From Magnaporthiopsis rhizophila (taxonomy: Eukaryota; Ascomycota; Sordariomycetes; Magnaporthales; Magnaporthaceae): a DNA stretch of 64,000 bases. Positions 11,666 through 23,223 of this stretch are shown here, piece by piece. The first letter of the stretch is position 1; every line of letters starts with the position of its first letter. The stretch is taken from positions 62,001 through 126,000 of the forward strand of contig PYSS01000002.1 of the NCBI GenBank assembly GCA_003049465.1, read 5' to 3'. The position numbers and the translations under genes are program-made. The notes under the pieces were generated by a model, which did not search any database, was not told the DNA's origin, and saw only the letters and a program-made list of their open reading frames with translations.

Positions 11666-13336
11666 GGTCGCCGTGATATTATCGAGGGGAGGCAGGAGGT
11701 CTTCGAGGATAGCTTCAAAATTATGGGACCGGCCAGTGGTTTCGAGTTAGGTCATAATGCCGGGGGAAAGACTCGGCGTCTATACTCTTTACGCAGGTCC
11801 AGTCTTGCCCCGTTTTGGGCATAGGGCAAGAGAAGGGGCTTTGTGGGACGACAGAGGTGGACAGCACGCGGCACATGAGGCTCCTTCTACGTGTTTATAC
11901 CCAAGTGTGCCACCCGTGCCCGACAAGCCGATGGCTGAGAGACGGCGGTGATTGTGGGGTGTATGGTTATGGTATTCCTTGGGCACACAAAAGTGCGGAG
12001 TCAGGGTCAAAAGCAGGCTGTGGGTAGGTGAATTGCCCGTCTGTATACACAAAGTGCCCAGCCCGTCTCATCATGAGTGAGTGTTGGTGCTGTGGCGAGT
12101 GGAGTGACTTGTCCCTTCAAGGGCCTTGTCGAGGGCGGCCTAGCCGAGAACAAAGGAGGCCAGGCAGCTCAGCTATGCTGCCGCCAGGCGTGAGTGACTC
12201 CATGGGGTGTACGATGGAATCCAGGGCCAAGGGCTTTTGCATGCGAACGCCGCCGCGGGCAGCATGCGGCGGTCTTGCAACGAGGCCCAACCACGCTCGT
12301 GGCCTGGCCTCACTGGCGTTACACAACGTCTTGGGTGCCAATTTCGAGCACACTGCAACGAAGTCGGCCAGGCTGGTGGTTGGGATTAGGTGCCAGGTAG
12401 ATGGGAGCCATCAATGGAAGGAAAGGGAGGTCGGGTGTGTTGGGAGTTAGGAGTTTGGGAGCTGGGAGTACGGGCTAGGTTGCCCGAGGAAATCGCGATG
12501 GAGACCGTTCCCTGCCTAAATCTGCTTAGCTCCCCTCCTACACCAGCGTGCGGTGGAGCCCGTTATCAGCCAACCCAGGTAGCAGCACGTGGCCATATTT
12601 TAAAATGTCCTATACCTCCGGACCCCGTAGGGCTACCTAGCCCAGGTGCCATCTCATCCCTAGGAGTCTGTCTGCCCGATCAGGGCACTTTGACCGAGGA
12701 TCCGAGAACATGAGGGTCGGAGGTGTGAAAAGGAAGGAAAGAGTCAGGGTCTGGGGGAGCTGCTTGCGTGTATAAGGCTGAGCCCCAAAGAAGCAGTACA
12801 TACTCCCCAAGGCGTAGCACGCACGGGCTTGTCCGAGGACGCAGGCAGCCGCATTCCCTTTTCAAAATCTCCACCAGACCTGAAATAGAGGCTGGCTTCC
12901 GTTACGGGCTTATGGTGGCGGCCTCGAGATAGGTTGGTGGTAGGCGTACCCAGGTACCCGTATTCGGAACGAAGTACAGAGTGACACGCAGGCCTGCATT
13001 TTTTTTTTTTTTTCGAGCGGCTTCCATCCATGATGCCACGCGGAGAATAACATGGACCCAGCACCAACGACCGCATGGGTCCGGGTCACGCATATTCTCC
13101 GCCTTTCGTCCAACGACACGGCTCAATTTTCCGCCAACAAACACGCACTAACCTCGCGGTAGTGTAATGGGATAGGGTGACACGAAAATGTCGAGCAACC
13201 CGACTTGTGTTCCGTTTTCAGCTGGTTTGTGACGTGGGCCGTGAAATGTAAAATCAAGTGCGGTCGAGTGACAGCGTCAGTGCACTCGCCTGACGGACAA
13301 TGCGTGTCCGAGGAATGGGTGTTTTTTTTTTCTGCT

Positions 13337-13391
<55 letters not shown>

Positions 13392-13392
13392 N

Positions 13393-13447
<55 letters not shown>

Positions 13448-14785
13448 TGGCCATGTGACACGACGTACGTGGTGACAGCCTCGAGCGGTTGCAACTCGAA
13501 CGGCCTCCCACCACACACTATCCCACCCCTCGGCACGGAGTTGGCGATAAGGAGGATGCAGGTGGTGTTCAAGAAAGCGAAGCAAAAAAAAAAAAAAAAA
13601 AAAACAGAGGGAATAATAATCAATAATACCACGTAGCATATGCATCGCGCCACCTCGTCGTGCCTGGCTGGCAGACCGGTTTCGGCCCCCGAATCCGAGT
13701 AAACAAGCAAGACGATGTGGCATCAATCTGCATCCGATCTTGCGCGGGGGCGTCGGTTGCATAGGATTGCGGCTCAGCCCAGGGGCAAGCGACCCCAACT
13801 CACCGGCTTCAGGATTGCCCACCCTTCTAGCAGGGGTGACAGATGCAGATGCTGACCAGCTGGGCCGTGGTGCAGCCTGTCCAAAGGTGGGGCTGTTGGT
13901 GGAGCAGTGAAGCCATCCGGACGCACTGTCTGCCACAGCGTCGTCACCGTACAAGTGCACAGTAAATTGAAAAATACGCCTTCTGCCCAATGAATCCATC
14001 GCATCCGACCAAAAGGGAAACCAACTCATCTTGGATTGGAACTTGTGTGTGCCGTTGTTCTTTAAAACGGCGGCTACCTAACCCAGGTTCCCAATCCCTT
14101 CGCCCAAAATGGATGCTTGGTAGGCTGTTTCGTTTATTCCCAGTCCGGCTGCCTCCCTCCTCAGACGACCAAGGGAGCTGAACTTCTTTTTTTTTTTTTT
14201 TTTCAACACGAAACGATCTTCTTCGCCATCTATCAGCTGCCAAGTGCCCGTCAGCGTCAGGAACATTTGAGGTGACCGACCGCAGCAGGCCTGCGGCGAG
14301 TGTCTAAGCCCCCGCCAGCGCCGACATCAACCATGGACAGCGTGCAGCGGGGCTCCTCCGCCAGCTGGCTTCATCGGGGACCGTCCTGGCGCCTATGGAT
14401 TTCTGCCGCCCGCGCGATTCCAATACACGGGGAGACCGATAAAAGGGACCGCGGCCGAAAACAGTGACCGAAATCTACACCCATCATCTGTGTGCGCTAT
14501 TGTGGCAAATAGCGGTCGACATGCGGGGGCCGTAGGTGGCCGGTGGTCCTGGCCGTGCGGCTACGGGTGCGGGCCACCTTCCCTTGTGCCGCCTCGAGAC
14601 GAAATCCCGAGGCGCTTGCTGATTCTTTAAAGGAAGAATTCTTGCCAATGATGCAGCCACGAAAAGGGTCCAACACAGATGTGTTTGTGTTCCCTTGACA
14701 GGAGGGCGAAAGAAATAATAATGGTAATAAAAAAAATCCCGACCAGCGCCACCCTTTGCGGCCAGGTTTACACGGCGCAAGTATC
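11666..14785. other. Gene-poor intergenic region, 3.1 kb
   Basis: No supportable gene was found on either strand. The frames that stay open are composition artefacts, some running through the poly-T tract as poly-Lys or poly-Phe. The region holds homopolymers: T at 12999-13013, T at 13339-13446 (with an N), A at 13584-13604 and T at 14187-14204. A long non-coding RNA or an old mobile-element remnant cannot be excluded by eye. Confidence 0.55.
13339..13446. repeat. Poly-T tract of ~108 bases with one N
   Basis: This is an almost pure T run interrupted by a single N at 13392. The N suggests an unresolved homopolymer or a joined contig end, so the true length is uncertain. Confidence 0.9.
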
Positions 14786-16525
14786 CTAATCGGTCTCCGT
14801 CTTTCGCCTCTTGGGCGACGGCTTCTGGCTCTGCTGCTGCTCGGCCTCGTGTTCGGTCAGGTGCGCACCCGCCTCCCTCAGCAGCTCGACGCAGCCGCTG
14901 TTGCCCATCTTCTCGGCCAAGAACAGAGGGGTGTTGTTGGCCCGGTTGCGTACATGCACACTGGCGCCCCTCATCAGCAGATCCCGCAGCACCTCGGTCG
15001 CCGGCCCCACCGCCGCCAGGTGCACCGCCGTGTTGCCCGCGTAGTCGGACCGTTTCAGCAGCTGCTGGCCAGTCGCCTCGTCGCTCGCCAGCATCTCCCG
15101 CACCTTGGCCAGGTCGCCGTTCTGGATAGCGTACCCCAGCTCCGTGAACCGCGTCTCCGCCACCGACAGTGGGCTCCTGGGGCCCGCGCTCGTGGAGTTT
15201 TGGCGCGACCGTCCTTCCGGGAAGCTGTCGCCAGGATGGGAAAAGATTGGCTGCGAGGACTCGGTCATTTCGCCCCTCAGCGACTGCGCCATCATGACCG
15301 TTATCTCGGCATATGTGAGGCCCTCGAGCGCGAGCAGGTACGAGAGCTTGGTCAGCGCGCCCTCGGTCGTCAAGTCCTGGCCGAAAACGACACCCGCCCG
15401 GCCCAGAGCCGTGCCGGGGGCGTACAGTGGCGACACGAAGCCGTTGGTGCACTGGCTGACGTTGATCACGACAATGCCACGCTCTACAGCAGAGCGAATG
15501 ACCTTGGTGAAGCTGCCGTCGATTCCTCCCGGGGCGTTACCCATGCCAAAGGTCTCGAGGATGAGGCCCTTGAGGCCGGCCACATGCAGCACCGAGTCCA
15601 ACATCTCGGGCTTGATGCCGGGGAAGATGCGGATGCAGGCTACGTGTTGAGTGTCAAGGTACGTCTTCACCTGGAAGCCGGCAATCCTAGTAGGCCTGCG
15701 TACCAGAGACCAGTTGACATCAACGCCCAGGCTGGTCACCTTGGCCAGTGGCGGAAAGTTGGGGCTGTCGAAGGCTGCAAATGCCGAGGCCGAGACCTTG
15801 GTGGTCCGGTTGCCGCGGAAGAGAGTGTGGTGGAAGAACAGGCAGACCTCGGGTATGATGAAAGTCCCGGCAATGATCAGTGACCCCAGTAGGTTGTCGG
15901 TCGCATCCGACTGCAGGGCAAAGATGGATGCCTGGGAGCCTGTAAGAATGACGGGCTTGCCGAGGTCGGACATCATGAAGGACAGAGCAGAAGCCGAGTA
16001 GGCCAGCGAGTCGGTGCCATGGAGCACGACGAATCCGTCGAACAGCCGGTAGTTCTCCTTGACCGTCTGGGCAATTTCGGCCCAGCCGGAAGACGAGATG
16101 GAGCTCGAGTCCAGCAGCGGGTTGAACTCCAAAGCGCAGTATCGGATGTGCCTCGAGTACGAGCTCAGGGGTGTCCTGAGACTGGGGAGACTGAGCATCT
16201 TGCCATTGTGGTAGGCGTGGAGCTCGTTGCCTGTGTGCCGTTTCATGTAAGTATAGGTACTAGCATTGCTGGGGATACAAAGGCAGACAGCCTGAAAACC
16301 CCGTATTCTCTCACCTTCGCCGGGAGACAGATCATTGAAGGAGGGTCGCGGAGCCATGGCATGCTCCAAGAAGCCATTTACAGGGACCAGGCCATCCTCG
16401 GACGGCTGCATGCAAATGGTACCGCCCGTGATAATGATGAGGACGCGGGACTCCGGGTAGGAAGACTTGGGACTCGCCCGTCCCGGGGCGGTAGGCTGCC
16501 CCATTGGCGTATGTCCACTCGCCAT
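14786..16525 (-). CDS. Type I L-asparaginase with ankyrin repeats (ASPG family)
   Basis: Exons are 16315-16525 and 14786-16230, giving 551 residues. The 84 nt intron keeps the frame open even if unspliced, but its removal restores LSPGEG-NELHAY and deletes 28 unfamiliar residues. The asparaginase fold covers ~25-395: catalytic GGTI near residue 36, HGTD at ~141-144, then the block from VILTGSQ through EVCLFFH to FRGNRTTKV, typical of the ASPG (60 kDa lysophospholipase/asparaginase) group. The C-terminal ~120 residues form ankyrin repeats (GNTAVHLAA, NNTPLFLAE). The tail is basic (PSPKRRK), a possible nuclear signal. The expected reaction is asparagine to aspartate plus ammonia in the cytosol. 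No signal peptide is seen, unlike secreted type II fungal enzymes. Confidence 0.9.
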   Translation of the reverse strand: MASGHTPMGQPTAPGRASPKSSYPESRVLIIITGGTICMQPSEDGLVPVNGFLEHAMAPRPSFNDLSPGEGERIRGFQAVCLCIPSNASTYTYMKRHTGNELHAYHNGKMLSLPSLRTPLSSYSRHIRYCALEFNPLLDSSSISSSGWAEIAQTVKENYRLFDGFVVLHGTDSLAYSASALSFMMSDLGKPVILTGSQASIFALQSDATDNLLGSLIIAGTFIIPEVCLFFHHTLFRGNRTTKVSASAFAAFDSPNFPPLAKVTSLGVDVNWSLVRRPTRIAGFQVKTYLDTQHVACIRIFPGIKPEMLDSVLHVAGLKGLILETFGMGNAPGGIDGSFTKVIRSAVERGIVVINVSQCTNGFVSPLYAPGTALGRAGVVFGQDLTTEGALTKLSYLLALEGLTYAEITVMMAQSLRGEMTESSQPIFSHPGDSFPEGRSRQNSTSAGPRSPLSVAETRFTELGYAIQNGDLAKVREMLASDEATGQQLLKRSDYAGNTAVHLAAVGPATEVLRDLLMRGASVHVRNRANNTPLFLAEKMGNSGCVELLREAGAHLTEHEAEQQQSQKPSPKRRKTETD

Positions 16526-17950
16526 CTCGTTGGAAGCACAAGAGGATGGAATCGGGAGGCGGTGGGGCGTGGAGACAAAAGCAGCGTTCCTTAGTGGTTA
16601 GCTCCAGAATCCGGGACTGGTATGGAGTGCTCGCTCGGCCGAAATCTTTAAGACTGGTGTCTGTGTTGTTGACAAATAATGCTCGGCGGTGGTCGAGTAT
16701 GAATGTACTTTGCTTATCTCGGTTTCGAGCAATAGCACCAAAGAAAACAACAGCCACACCGACCTGTCAAGCCTTTTTTATTTTTTTTTTCGCTTGGGAC
16801 CTTGGCCCTTTTTCAACTGGACTTTCCCAAGTGAAATTCACCAAGCGGTTGCCGCTCAGTGGGACCTCGGATCCGTCTGGCTCTCCACAGAATTCCTGGA
16901 CCGACGACTGAAAAGAATCACGAGCTGCGGCGGTATTACCCCATCGCAACTCGTTTACAGGCTGGAGAGCGGAATCGTTTAGTCATGAACGAGAAAAAAA
17001 TTGGTAGATAGCAAACACAGTAGGACACCGACAACAGACTAGTCGGGCGGGAAGAAGAACTCCCTGGTGTAAGCTCACCGAAAGGATGCGAAAACCAGGG
17101 TGTTTGTGTTCAGGGATTGAAGCGGCACACATCACGGGATCCACGCTTGGGGAGATGGGATGGATGTATGTCATTCAGTAACAGCAAGAACCTAGGAGAT
17201 AAGAAGAAAGAAGAAAAAAAAAAGACCCGCGCAGGACCCTTTATGATTAGGTTTCGTCTGCGGATGCTTATCCGCGTATCCTTGTGTTTTGCACTCCATA
17301 AGAATGGGCACACCGATAAAGATGCATCGAGGTTCCGAGGGGCAAATGATTGCATCAGCAGCACAACCCGATAGCGGAGTTACCTGTTTCTGAGGGTGGC
17401 GTCAACGTGTCAATCTAAACCCGGCGATGAGACAAGGTTTGGCAACCAGGAAAACCATGTGGTGGAAAAAAAAATATGGAACAAACAGAGAGTAGGAAAA
17501 AGAAAAAAAAATCTTTCACGCACGCGGACCGAAATTAGGTGGTGCCGTCACTGCGTGCGTCCTGGATCAACCAAGCTTCTGGAAAGATTTTCGGTGCCAC
17601 AAGCGGTGAGGCTACAAGCCTGACAGGCATCTTCACAACGCCTCAACCAATCATGGTTTGGTGGTGGGAAGCACACATATCTCAAATGTGCCGTTTCCAC
17701 ATATGAGTATCCATAGTATCTGCGACGGAGTTTGCATATGCAACCGCTTTAAAAAGATTGGAGGGGAACAAAAAAAAAACGAGCCAAGAGGAGGAAAGGG
17801 GGAAAAAAAAAAAAAAAAAGCCCGCGAGCACAGCTGCTGATAGCGCGTTTCATTTTCCGGTCGCAACATTTTCACAAACGCTCTGTACCTCATAATCGTT
17901 CGTTGAAGATAGGAATCTGCCTATCCGTCGTCGCAGCACAACTCACAGCC
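16526..17950. other. Intergenic, divergent promoter region
   Basis: This separates the asparaginase (-) and the SET/NAP chaperone (+). It contains several A- and T-rich runs (16777-16790, 17210-17222, 17469-17475, 17803-17819) and no convincing ORF. Confidence 0.6.
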
Positions 17951-19148
17951 ATGGCTTCTGCATCAGATCCTCAGCCCGAGGGTAGCTCGGTTACCTTTGA
18001 GCAACTCTTTGAGATCCAGGAGGCCTTTGACGAGACCGAGGTTGAGATCAGTAAGTCAAGACATCATTTTCCAAGCTGGGCGACTCTGTCTAATAAGCGC
18101 ATGCGCCCCAATCAGTCCGTCACCAGGTGAAGCTCAACAAGTCCATCTACGAGAAGCGGGCAAAGGTGGTGGCGGGGATCCCCAACTTCTGGCCTCTTGT
18201 CTTCGAGCAGGCGCCGCCGGATGTGGACGAGTACGTCCAGCCCACCGACGCGGCCGTGCTCATGACGGCGCTCAAGTCGATCCACGTGTCGCACTTTGAG
18301 ATCGAGGGCGACGGAGCCGACGCCGACGCGGCCAACGGCGATCCGCGCAGCGTGTCCATCAAGTTCGAGTTTGGTGACAACGACCACTTCGAGGACAAGA
18401 CGGTCGAGAAAAAGTTCTGGTACCGCCGCGCCAAGGGCGGCTCCTGGTCCGGCCTCGTCAGCGAGCCCGTCAACCTCAAGTGGAAGGAGGGCAAGGACCT
18501 GACCAACGGCCTGCTGGCGGCCGTCAAGACGGTCTGGGACGAGGACCAGAAGTCGGGCGCAGCCGCCTCCTCCAAGGATAAAAAGAAGAAGGAGCTGACG
18601 GCGTCCGAGAAGGCGCTCCAGAAGAAACTCGAGGAGTCGGGTGGCTCCGGCGGCGTCAGCTTCTTCGCCTGGTTCGGCTACCGCGGCAAGAACGTCTCGG
18701 CCGAGGAGAGCCGCGTGCAGACAGAGAAGGAGAAGGAGCACAGGCGTCTCCGGGCCGAGGGCAAGGAGATCCCAGACGACGAGGACGCCGATGAGGAGGA
18801 CGAGGATGATGACGACGACGACGACGAGGACCCGCTCGAGATCTTCCCGGGCGGTGACGAGCTCGCCGTCTGCATCGTCGAGGACCTCTGGCAGGATGCC
18901 ATCAAGTACTTCCGTGAGTAGCCCGCCCCGTCTCCCTGGCACAGTGCTGCTTGCATTTTTTTTTCCCCCTCTCTTCCTCCTTCTAGGATGTGTGCTAAAC
19001 GTCGCAACTTGCGGGTACAGTGGCGGCTCAGGAGCAGGACGACGGCAGCGATATGGACTACGAGTCCGTCGACGACGAGGACATGGAGGACGCTTCGACC
19101 CTCACGGCCGACCAGCCGCCGGCGAAGAAGCAGAAGCAGAAGAACTGA
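17951..19148 (+). CDS. SET/NAP-family histone chaperone
   Basis: Exons are 17951-18050, 18116-18913 and 19021-19148 (branch sites CTAAT and CTAAA), giving 341 residues. An N-terminal helix (FEQLFEIQEAFDETEVEI) leads into the NAP domain. Recognisable blocks are KRAKVVAGIPNFWPLVF, SIKFEFGDNDHFEDKTVEKKFWY and FFAWFGYRG. The C-terminus is strongly acidic (Asp/Glu run near residues 270-295, then a second acidic patch) and ends in a basic KKQKQK. The order and spacing fit SET/TAF-I or Vps75-like chaperones better than Nap1, which has a longer N-terminal part. It should bind H3-H4 or H2A-H2B and act in chromatin assembly. Confidence 0.87.
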
Positions 19149-20900
19149 GCCATGGGATGTTTTGAGCACGTAGTAGATTCTCTGGGAGTCGTTTCGGGAT
19201 CACGGAGGGAGGGGCTTGTGTCGGTTACGTTTGCCCGCGGGACTGGATTATAATCGGAGCTGGAAACAAAAAAGGAATGGGGCTGAGGCCTGGATGATCT
19301 GATAGTTGGATGGGGAATTGATACCATTTTTGCACCTATGATGTTGTCTTTTTCCTGGCAGCACGCGCACGCCGAGTCGTCAAATAGTCTTGGCGAGGAA
19401 ACCTTTTTTTTTTTTTTTTCCCTCGCAACCCTCGTTGATTCACGCTCTCAGATCCAGGTTCTTCACTTGGCAGGCGCCAAACGTTGCCAGTTCTGGACCG
19501 CCCGCCGCTGCCAAATTTGGCCTAGCCTCCGAGACCCCGAACCCTGCGGCCCCTGCCAATGCACACCAATGCGCAGAGAACGGACGGCACCTGCATGAGT
19601 CGCAAGTGGAGAGGACGTTGCCCGCTCTTCCGGGCCCGTTCGGTTCAGGCATGCGAGATATGCCAGCTTTGCACGGGCGGCCAGACTGACAGATAGAAGG
19701 TAGGTACGCCCGTTTGTTCATCCGACTGCGCAAATCGTAAAAAAAAAAAAAAAAAGGGACGACACTTTTCAACGTCCACGGTTTCACAACTAAATAACAT
19801 TGGACCGTTCCAATTCACCATAGACCAGGTGGAAGAATGGGGCCCCTCTTCCGCTGATCTTCGGATGGGCGGGATCGGCGATGCCAGAAGGATGGAGGGA
19901 GGGCTACGTAAGTGGTTCCAGGGTTCCAGGGTTCCAGGGGCTGGGTCCCACCAACTGCTGCGGCATGTGGCAGCAAAGCTCAGACTCGACATGTTTCATA
20001 CTCGGCTCTCCGGCCAAGGATGCCCGCGCTCGCTTGCAGCGTTCGTCCAAGCTTTTTGGACTACAGAACCCTGTCTGTCGGACCGGGGGTTGTGTCCGCC
20101 GCAGCAAGCCAGCAGCAAACCGGGCGTTTGACCCCCAGTTGTCCATTGAGGCTTTGCCGATGGTGGACCATGGAGGCTCCTCGCAACAAACGCAAGCGCC
20201 CAAAAGGAAACAGGGGGTACGCACAAAGGAGGGGGTGCCCCAGGGCCTGGATTCTGGAGAGAAAGAGGCTGGCTGGCTACCTGCCCTAAATATGGCGGTG
20301 GTGACCTTTGAACGATCTCCATGGCCGCATACCCGTACCCAGTTCGCTTTGCGGGGGTGTCCCATTCCCGCTTTGGCATTTTTCTATTTTCTATTTTCTC
20401 TTTCTCTTCTTTCCGTCGTTTTTTTTTTCTTCTTCCGGCACTCAAAGGGCTTGACGCCGCTGTCTTTTTCGTTAGACAGTTTGTGTTCATCACCATCGTA
20501 ACATGGAGCCTTGAAACAAACGTTACTCTTTTTCCTTTTCTTTTCTTTTTCTTTTTTCATCTCTATCGTCTTTTTTTTTTGCTGTAGCTTTTTGCTAGCT
20601 CCTGGACGAGTCGGCCACATTTCCTATCTCCTAGGTTTTCCTTGTTCCTGGCCGCGTCCCGGCGACAGCGAAGACGACGATATATCACTCCTTTCCCACC
20701 ATTGCTGGACAGTGTTCCTATTCACTAATCCGGCCTTCGGGACCTTCGTTTTTTTTTTTTTTTTTTTTTTTTTCGTTTCGCGGTACATATAACGACCAGA
20801 GCATGACCCGGGACAGCTCTTGAGATCTGGTCTCGTGCTACGTTTCCGAATCCGTCCATTTCGTTTTTCCGTTCGACCTGCCTCTCACAGCCCCCTCACC
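19149..20900. other. Intergenic, 1.75 kb
   Basis: This has T-rich runs at 19406-19420, 20417-20428 and 20749-20773, an A run at 19739-19755, and a short 8-bp tandem repeat (ggttccag-like, ~3 copies) at 19913-19940. The last 300 bases are pyrimidine-rich leader sequence for the GH76 gene. No coding region is supported. Confidence 0.6.
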
Positions 20901-22505
20901 ATGAGGTTATTAAGACGAGCCGCCGCGGCAGCATGCCTACTCACGCAGCTGCCGGCGGCCAACGCCGCCATACAAGTTGATATAAAAGACCCCAACTCAG
21001 TTAGGGCAGCGGCGAGCACCGTTGCTTTTGGTTTAATGAAGTATTACACCGGAAATAATACGGGAGATGTCCCTGGTAACCTGCCAGCCCCATACTATTG
21101 TAGGTTGCTCTCTACCCTTGTCCACACCGTCTGGCATGTTTTTCTCTCCTCCTGGGAAGGCCGCTTTGACTGACAAGCACTTGCCAAAACAGGGTGGGAG
21201 GCCGGTGCCATGTTTGGAACCATGATCGATTACCAGTCCTTGACGGGGGACAAGACATATAGCGACGTCACGACGCAGGCGATGCTTCACCAGGCAGGCG
21301 AGCTGAGGGATTTTATGCCCAAGAACCAGACCAAGACGGAGGGAAACGACGACCAGGGCTTCTGGGCCATGGCGGCCATGAGCGCCGCCGAGAACAGGTT
21401 CCCGGACCCGCCGCCGGACAAGGCGCAATGGCTCGCGCTCGCGCAGGCCGTCTTCAACCAGTACGTCACGCGTTGGGACACGGCCACGTGCGGCGGCGGG
21501 CTGCGGTGGCAGATCTTCACCTTCAACAACGGCTACAACTACAAGAACTCCATCTCCAACGGCTGCTTCTTCAACCTGGCCGCGCGCCTGGCCCGCTTCA
21601 CGGGCAACCAGACGTACGCCGAGTGGGCGGAGCGCGTGTGGGACTGGACCGAAAGGGTGCAGCTCATCTCGCCCCAGTTCGACATCTACGATGGCGCCTC
21701 GGTCGAGGGCGGCGCCAACTGCACCAAGCACGACATGGTGCAGTGGTCCTACAACGCGGGGATCTTCCTGCACGGCTCCGCCTTCATGTACAACCTGACG
21801 GGCTCCGACAAGTGGCGCCAGCGCGTCGACGGCATCGTGAACCGCAACAGCGAGATCTTCTTCAACGGCACCGCCATGTTCGAGCCCGCGTGCGAGGGCG
21901 TCAAACTGTGCAACAACGACCAGCGCTCCTTCAAGGGCTACCTGACGCGCTGGATGGCCGGCACCGCCCTCCTAGCCCCATTCACGGCCGAGCGCATCTC
22001 GCTGCAGCTGCGCGGCCACGCCGAGCTCGTGCCCAGCGGCTGCAGCGGCAGCCCTCCCACCGGGTTCAACGGCGTGCCCGGCACCGCCTGCGGCTTCAGC
22101 TGGGTCCAGGGCGTCGGCCTGCCCGCCTTTGACGGCGACGTCGGCGTCGGCGAGCAGATGAACGCCCTTGGCGCGCTCATCTACACGCTCGCCCTCCCCA
22201 AGGAGAGCCCGGCCGCTCCGGGCGGTGGGAACACGGGGGGCGGGGGTGGCCAGGGTGCTGGCGGTGGTGGTGGTGGTGGTGGTGGTGGTGGTGGTGGCAA
22301 CGCCAACGACCCTCCGCCGCCGTCGTTCGTGCCCGCCACGGGCGCCACCGGCGGTACATCGCAGGGTAACATCAACGCCGGCCTGCAAGAGAAAAAGGAG
22401 GTGCAGTTTGCGCCCATCATGACGGGTGACAAGGTTGCGGCTGGCTTCTTGACGTTGGGGCTTGCTCTCAGCGTTATTGGCTTCAGCGTCTTCCTGATAC
22501 TGTAG
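20901..22505 (+). CDS. DFG5: GPI-anchored GH76 protein, Dfg5/Dcw1 family
   Basis: Exons are 20901-21099 and 21193-22505 (joint PYYWWEAGAMFG), giving 503 residues. An N-terminal signal peptide (about 23 residues, cut near ANA) is followed by the GH76 domain: ends near APYYWWEAG, then NDDQGFWAM with the paired acidic catalytic residues, GGLRWQIF, NSISNGCFF and WSYNAGIF. A glycine-only stretch (13 in a row) lies near residues 425-440. The C-terminus is a hydrophobic tail ending FSVFLIL, as for GPI attachment. Family members act at the plasma membrane or cell wall and are thought to transfer GPI-mannoproteins to wall glucan. Several N-glycosylation sites (NxT/S) are visible. Dfg5 versus Dcw1 paralogy cannot be decided by eye. 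Confidence 0.9.
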
Positions 22506-23223
22506 AGTTGTGTGTGTCCACCTTTAACCACCTCTTCTCATCCCCCTTTTTCTTCTCTTCTTGGATACCCCGGTTTTGAGATGTAAGATTCGATGGCTGG
22601 GTTTTTTTCGGTCTTAGACTCCAAGTCTGGATTAAACATGTACATACAAACTTTATAGTCACTGGGTTTAGCATAGGCACAATATGGCCGGCATCAATAG
22701 CATAGCGTTTTCTTCAAGGAGCCCGAAGGCAGGAAGAGCCAGTCTCTGGTGTCACAACGAGGTGAGCGAAATTTGTTCACTCGTTAGAGTACATTTTACT
22801 GCTAGGTAGCCCCCATGATCAGATTTGGGGTCAACCCCGCATCCCTGGGGTCCCAAGCCCGAAATTCGGCAGGAGCTCCCCGACCGAGGAGCCTCCCCCG
22901 CATCATTCGTCGTGCCACCAGCTGCCAACGCTTTTCCGAGCTGCCAGGCGCCACAGGTGCAGCACTTGTTGGTTGCCTGGGAAGGCTACCCGAAAGATAC
23001 AATGGAGCTCATCTACCGTCCTCGTTGAGGTCTTTGTCAAAGAGGGGAGATGACGGATCACGAGGCTCAAGCCGGATGCAAGCGAAATTCTCCTCTCATG
23101 CACGACTGGCTTCAGCCACACACCACCCACTATTCAACATAGAAAAGGGCCGAGATCAGTGAGAAGGCATCACAAACCCACAACTCCTATAAACCAACGG
23201 CCCTACACGCCAAGGTCGTCATC
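22506..23223. other. Intergenic, 0.7 kb
   Basis: This is the 3' flank of the GH76 gene and the promoter of dihydroxyacetone kinase. No ORF or RNA gene is supported. Confidence 0.6.

Noticed and set aside
13277..14029. Long minus-strand ORF through the poly-T tract
   Set aside because: It is open mainly because the homopolymer codes Lys without stops; there is no domain, and it crosses an N.
19905..19945. Short ggttccag repeats considered as CRISPR-like or minisatellite array
   Set aside because: Only about three 8-bp units with no spacers; simple slippage in a eukaryotic genome.
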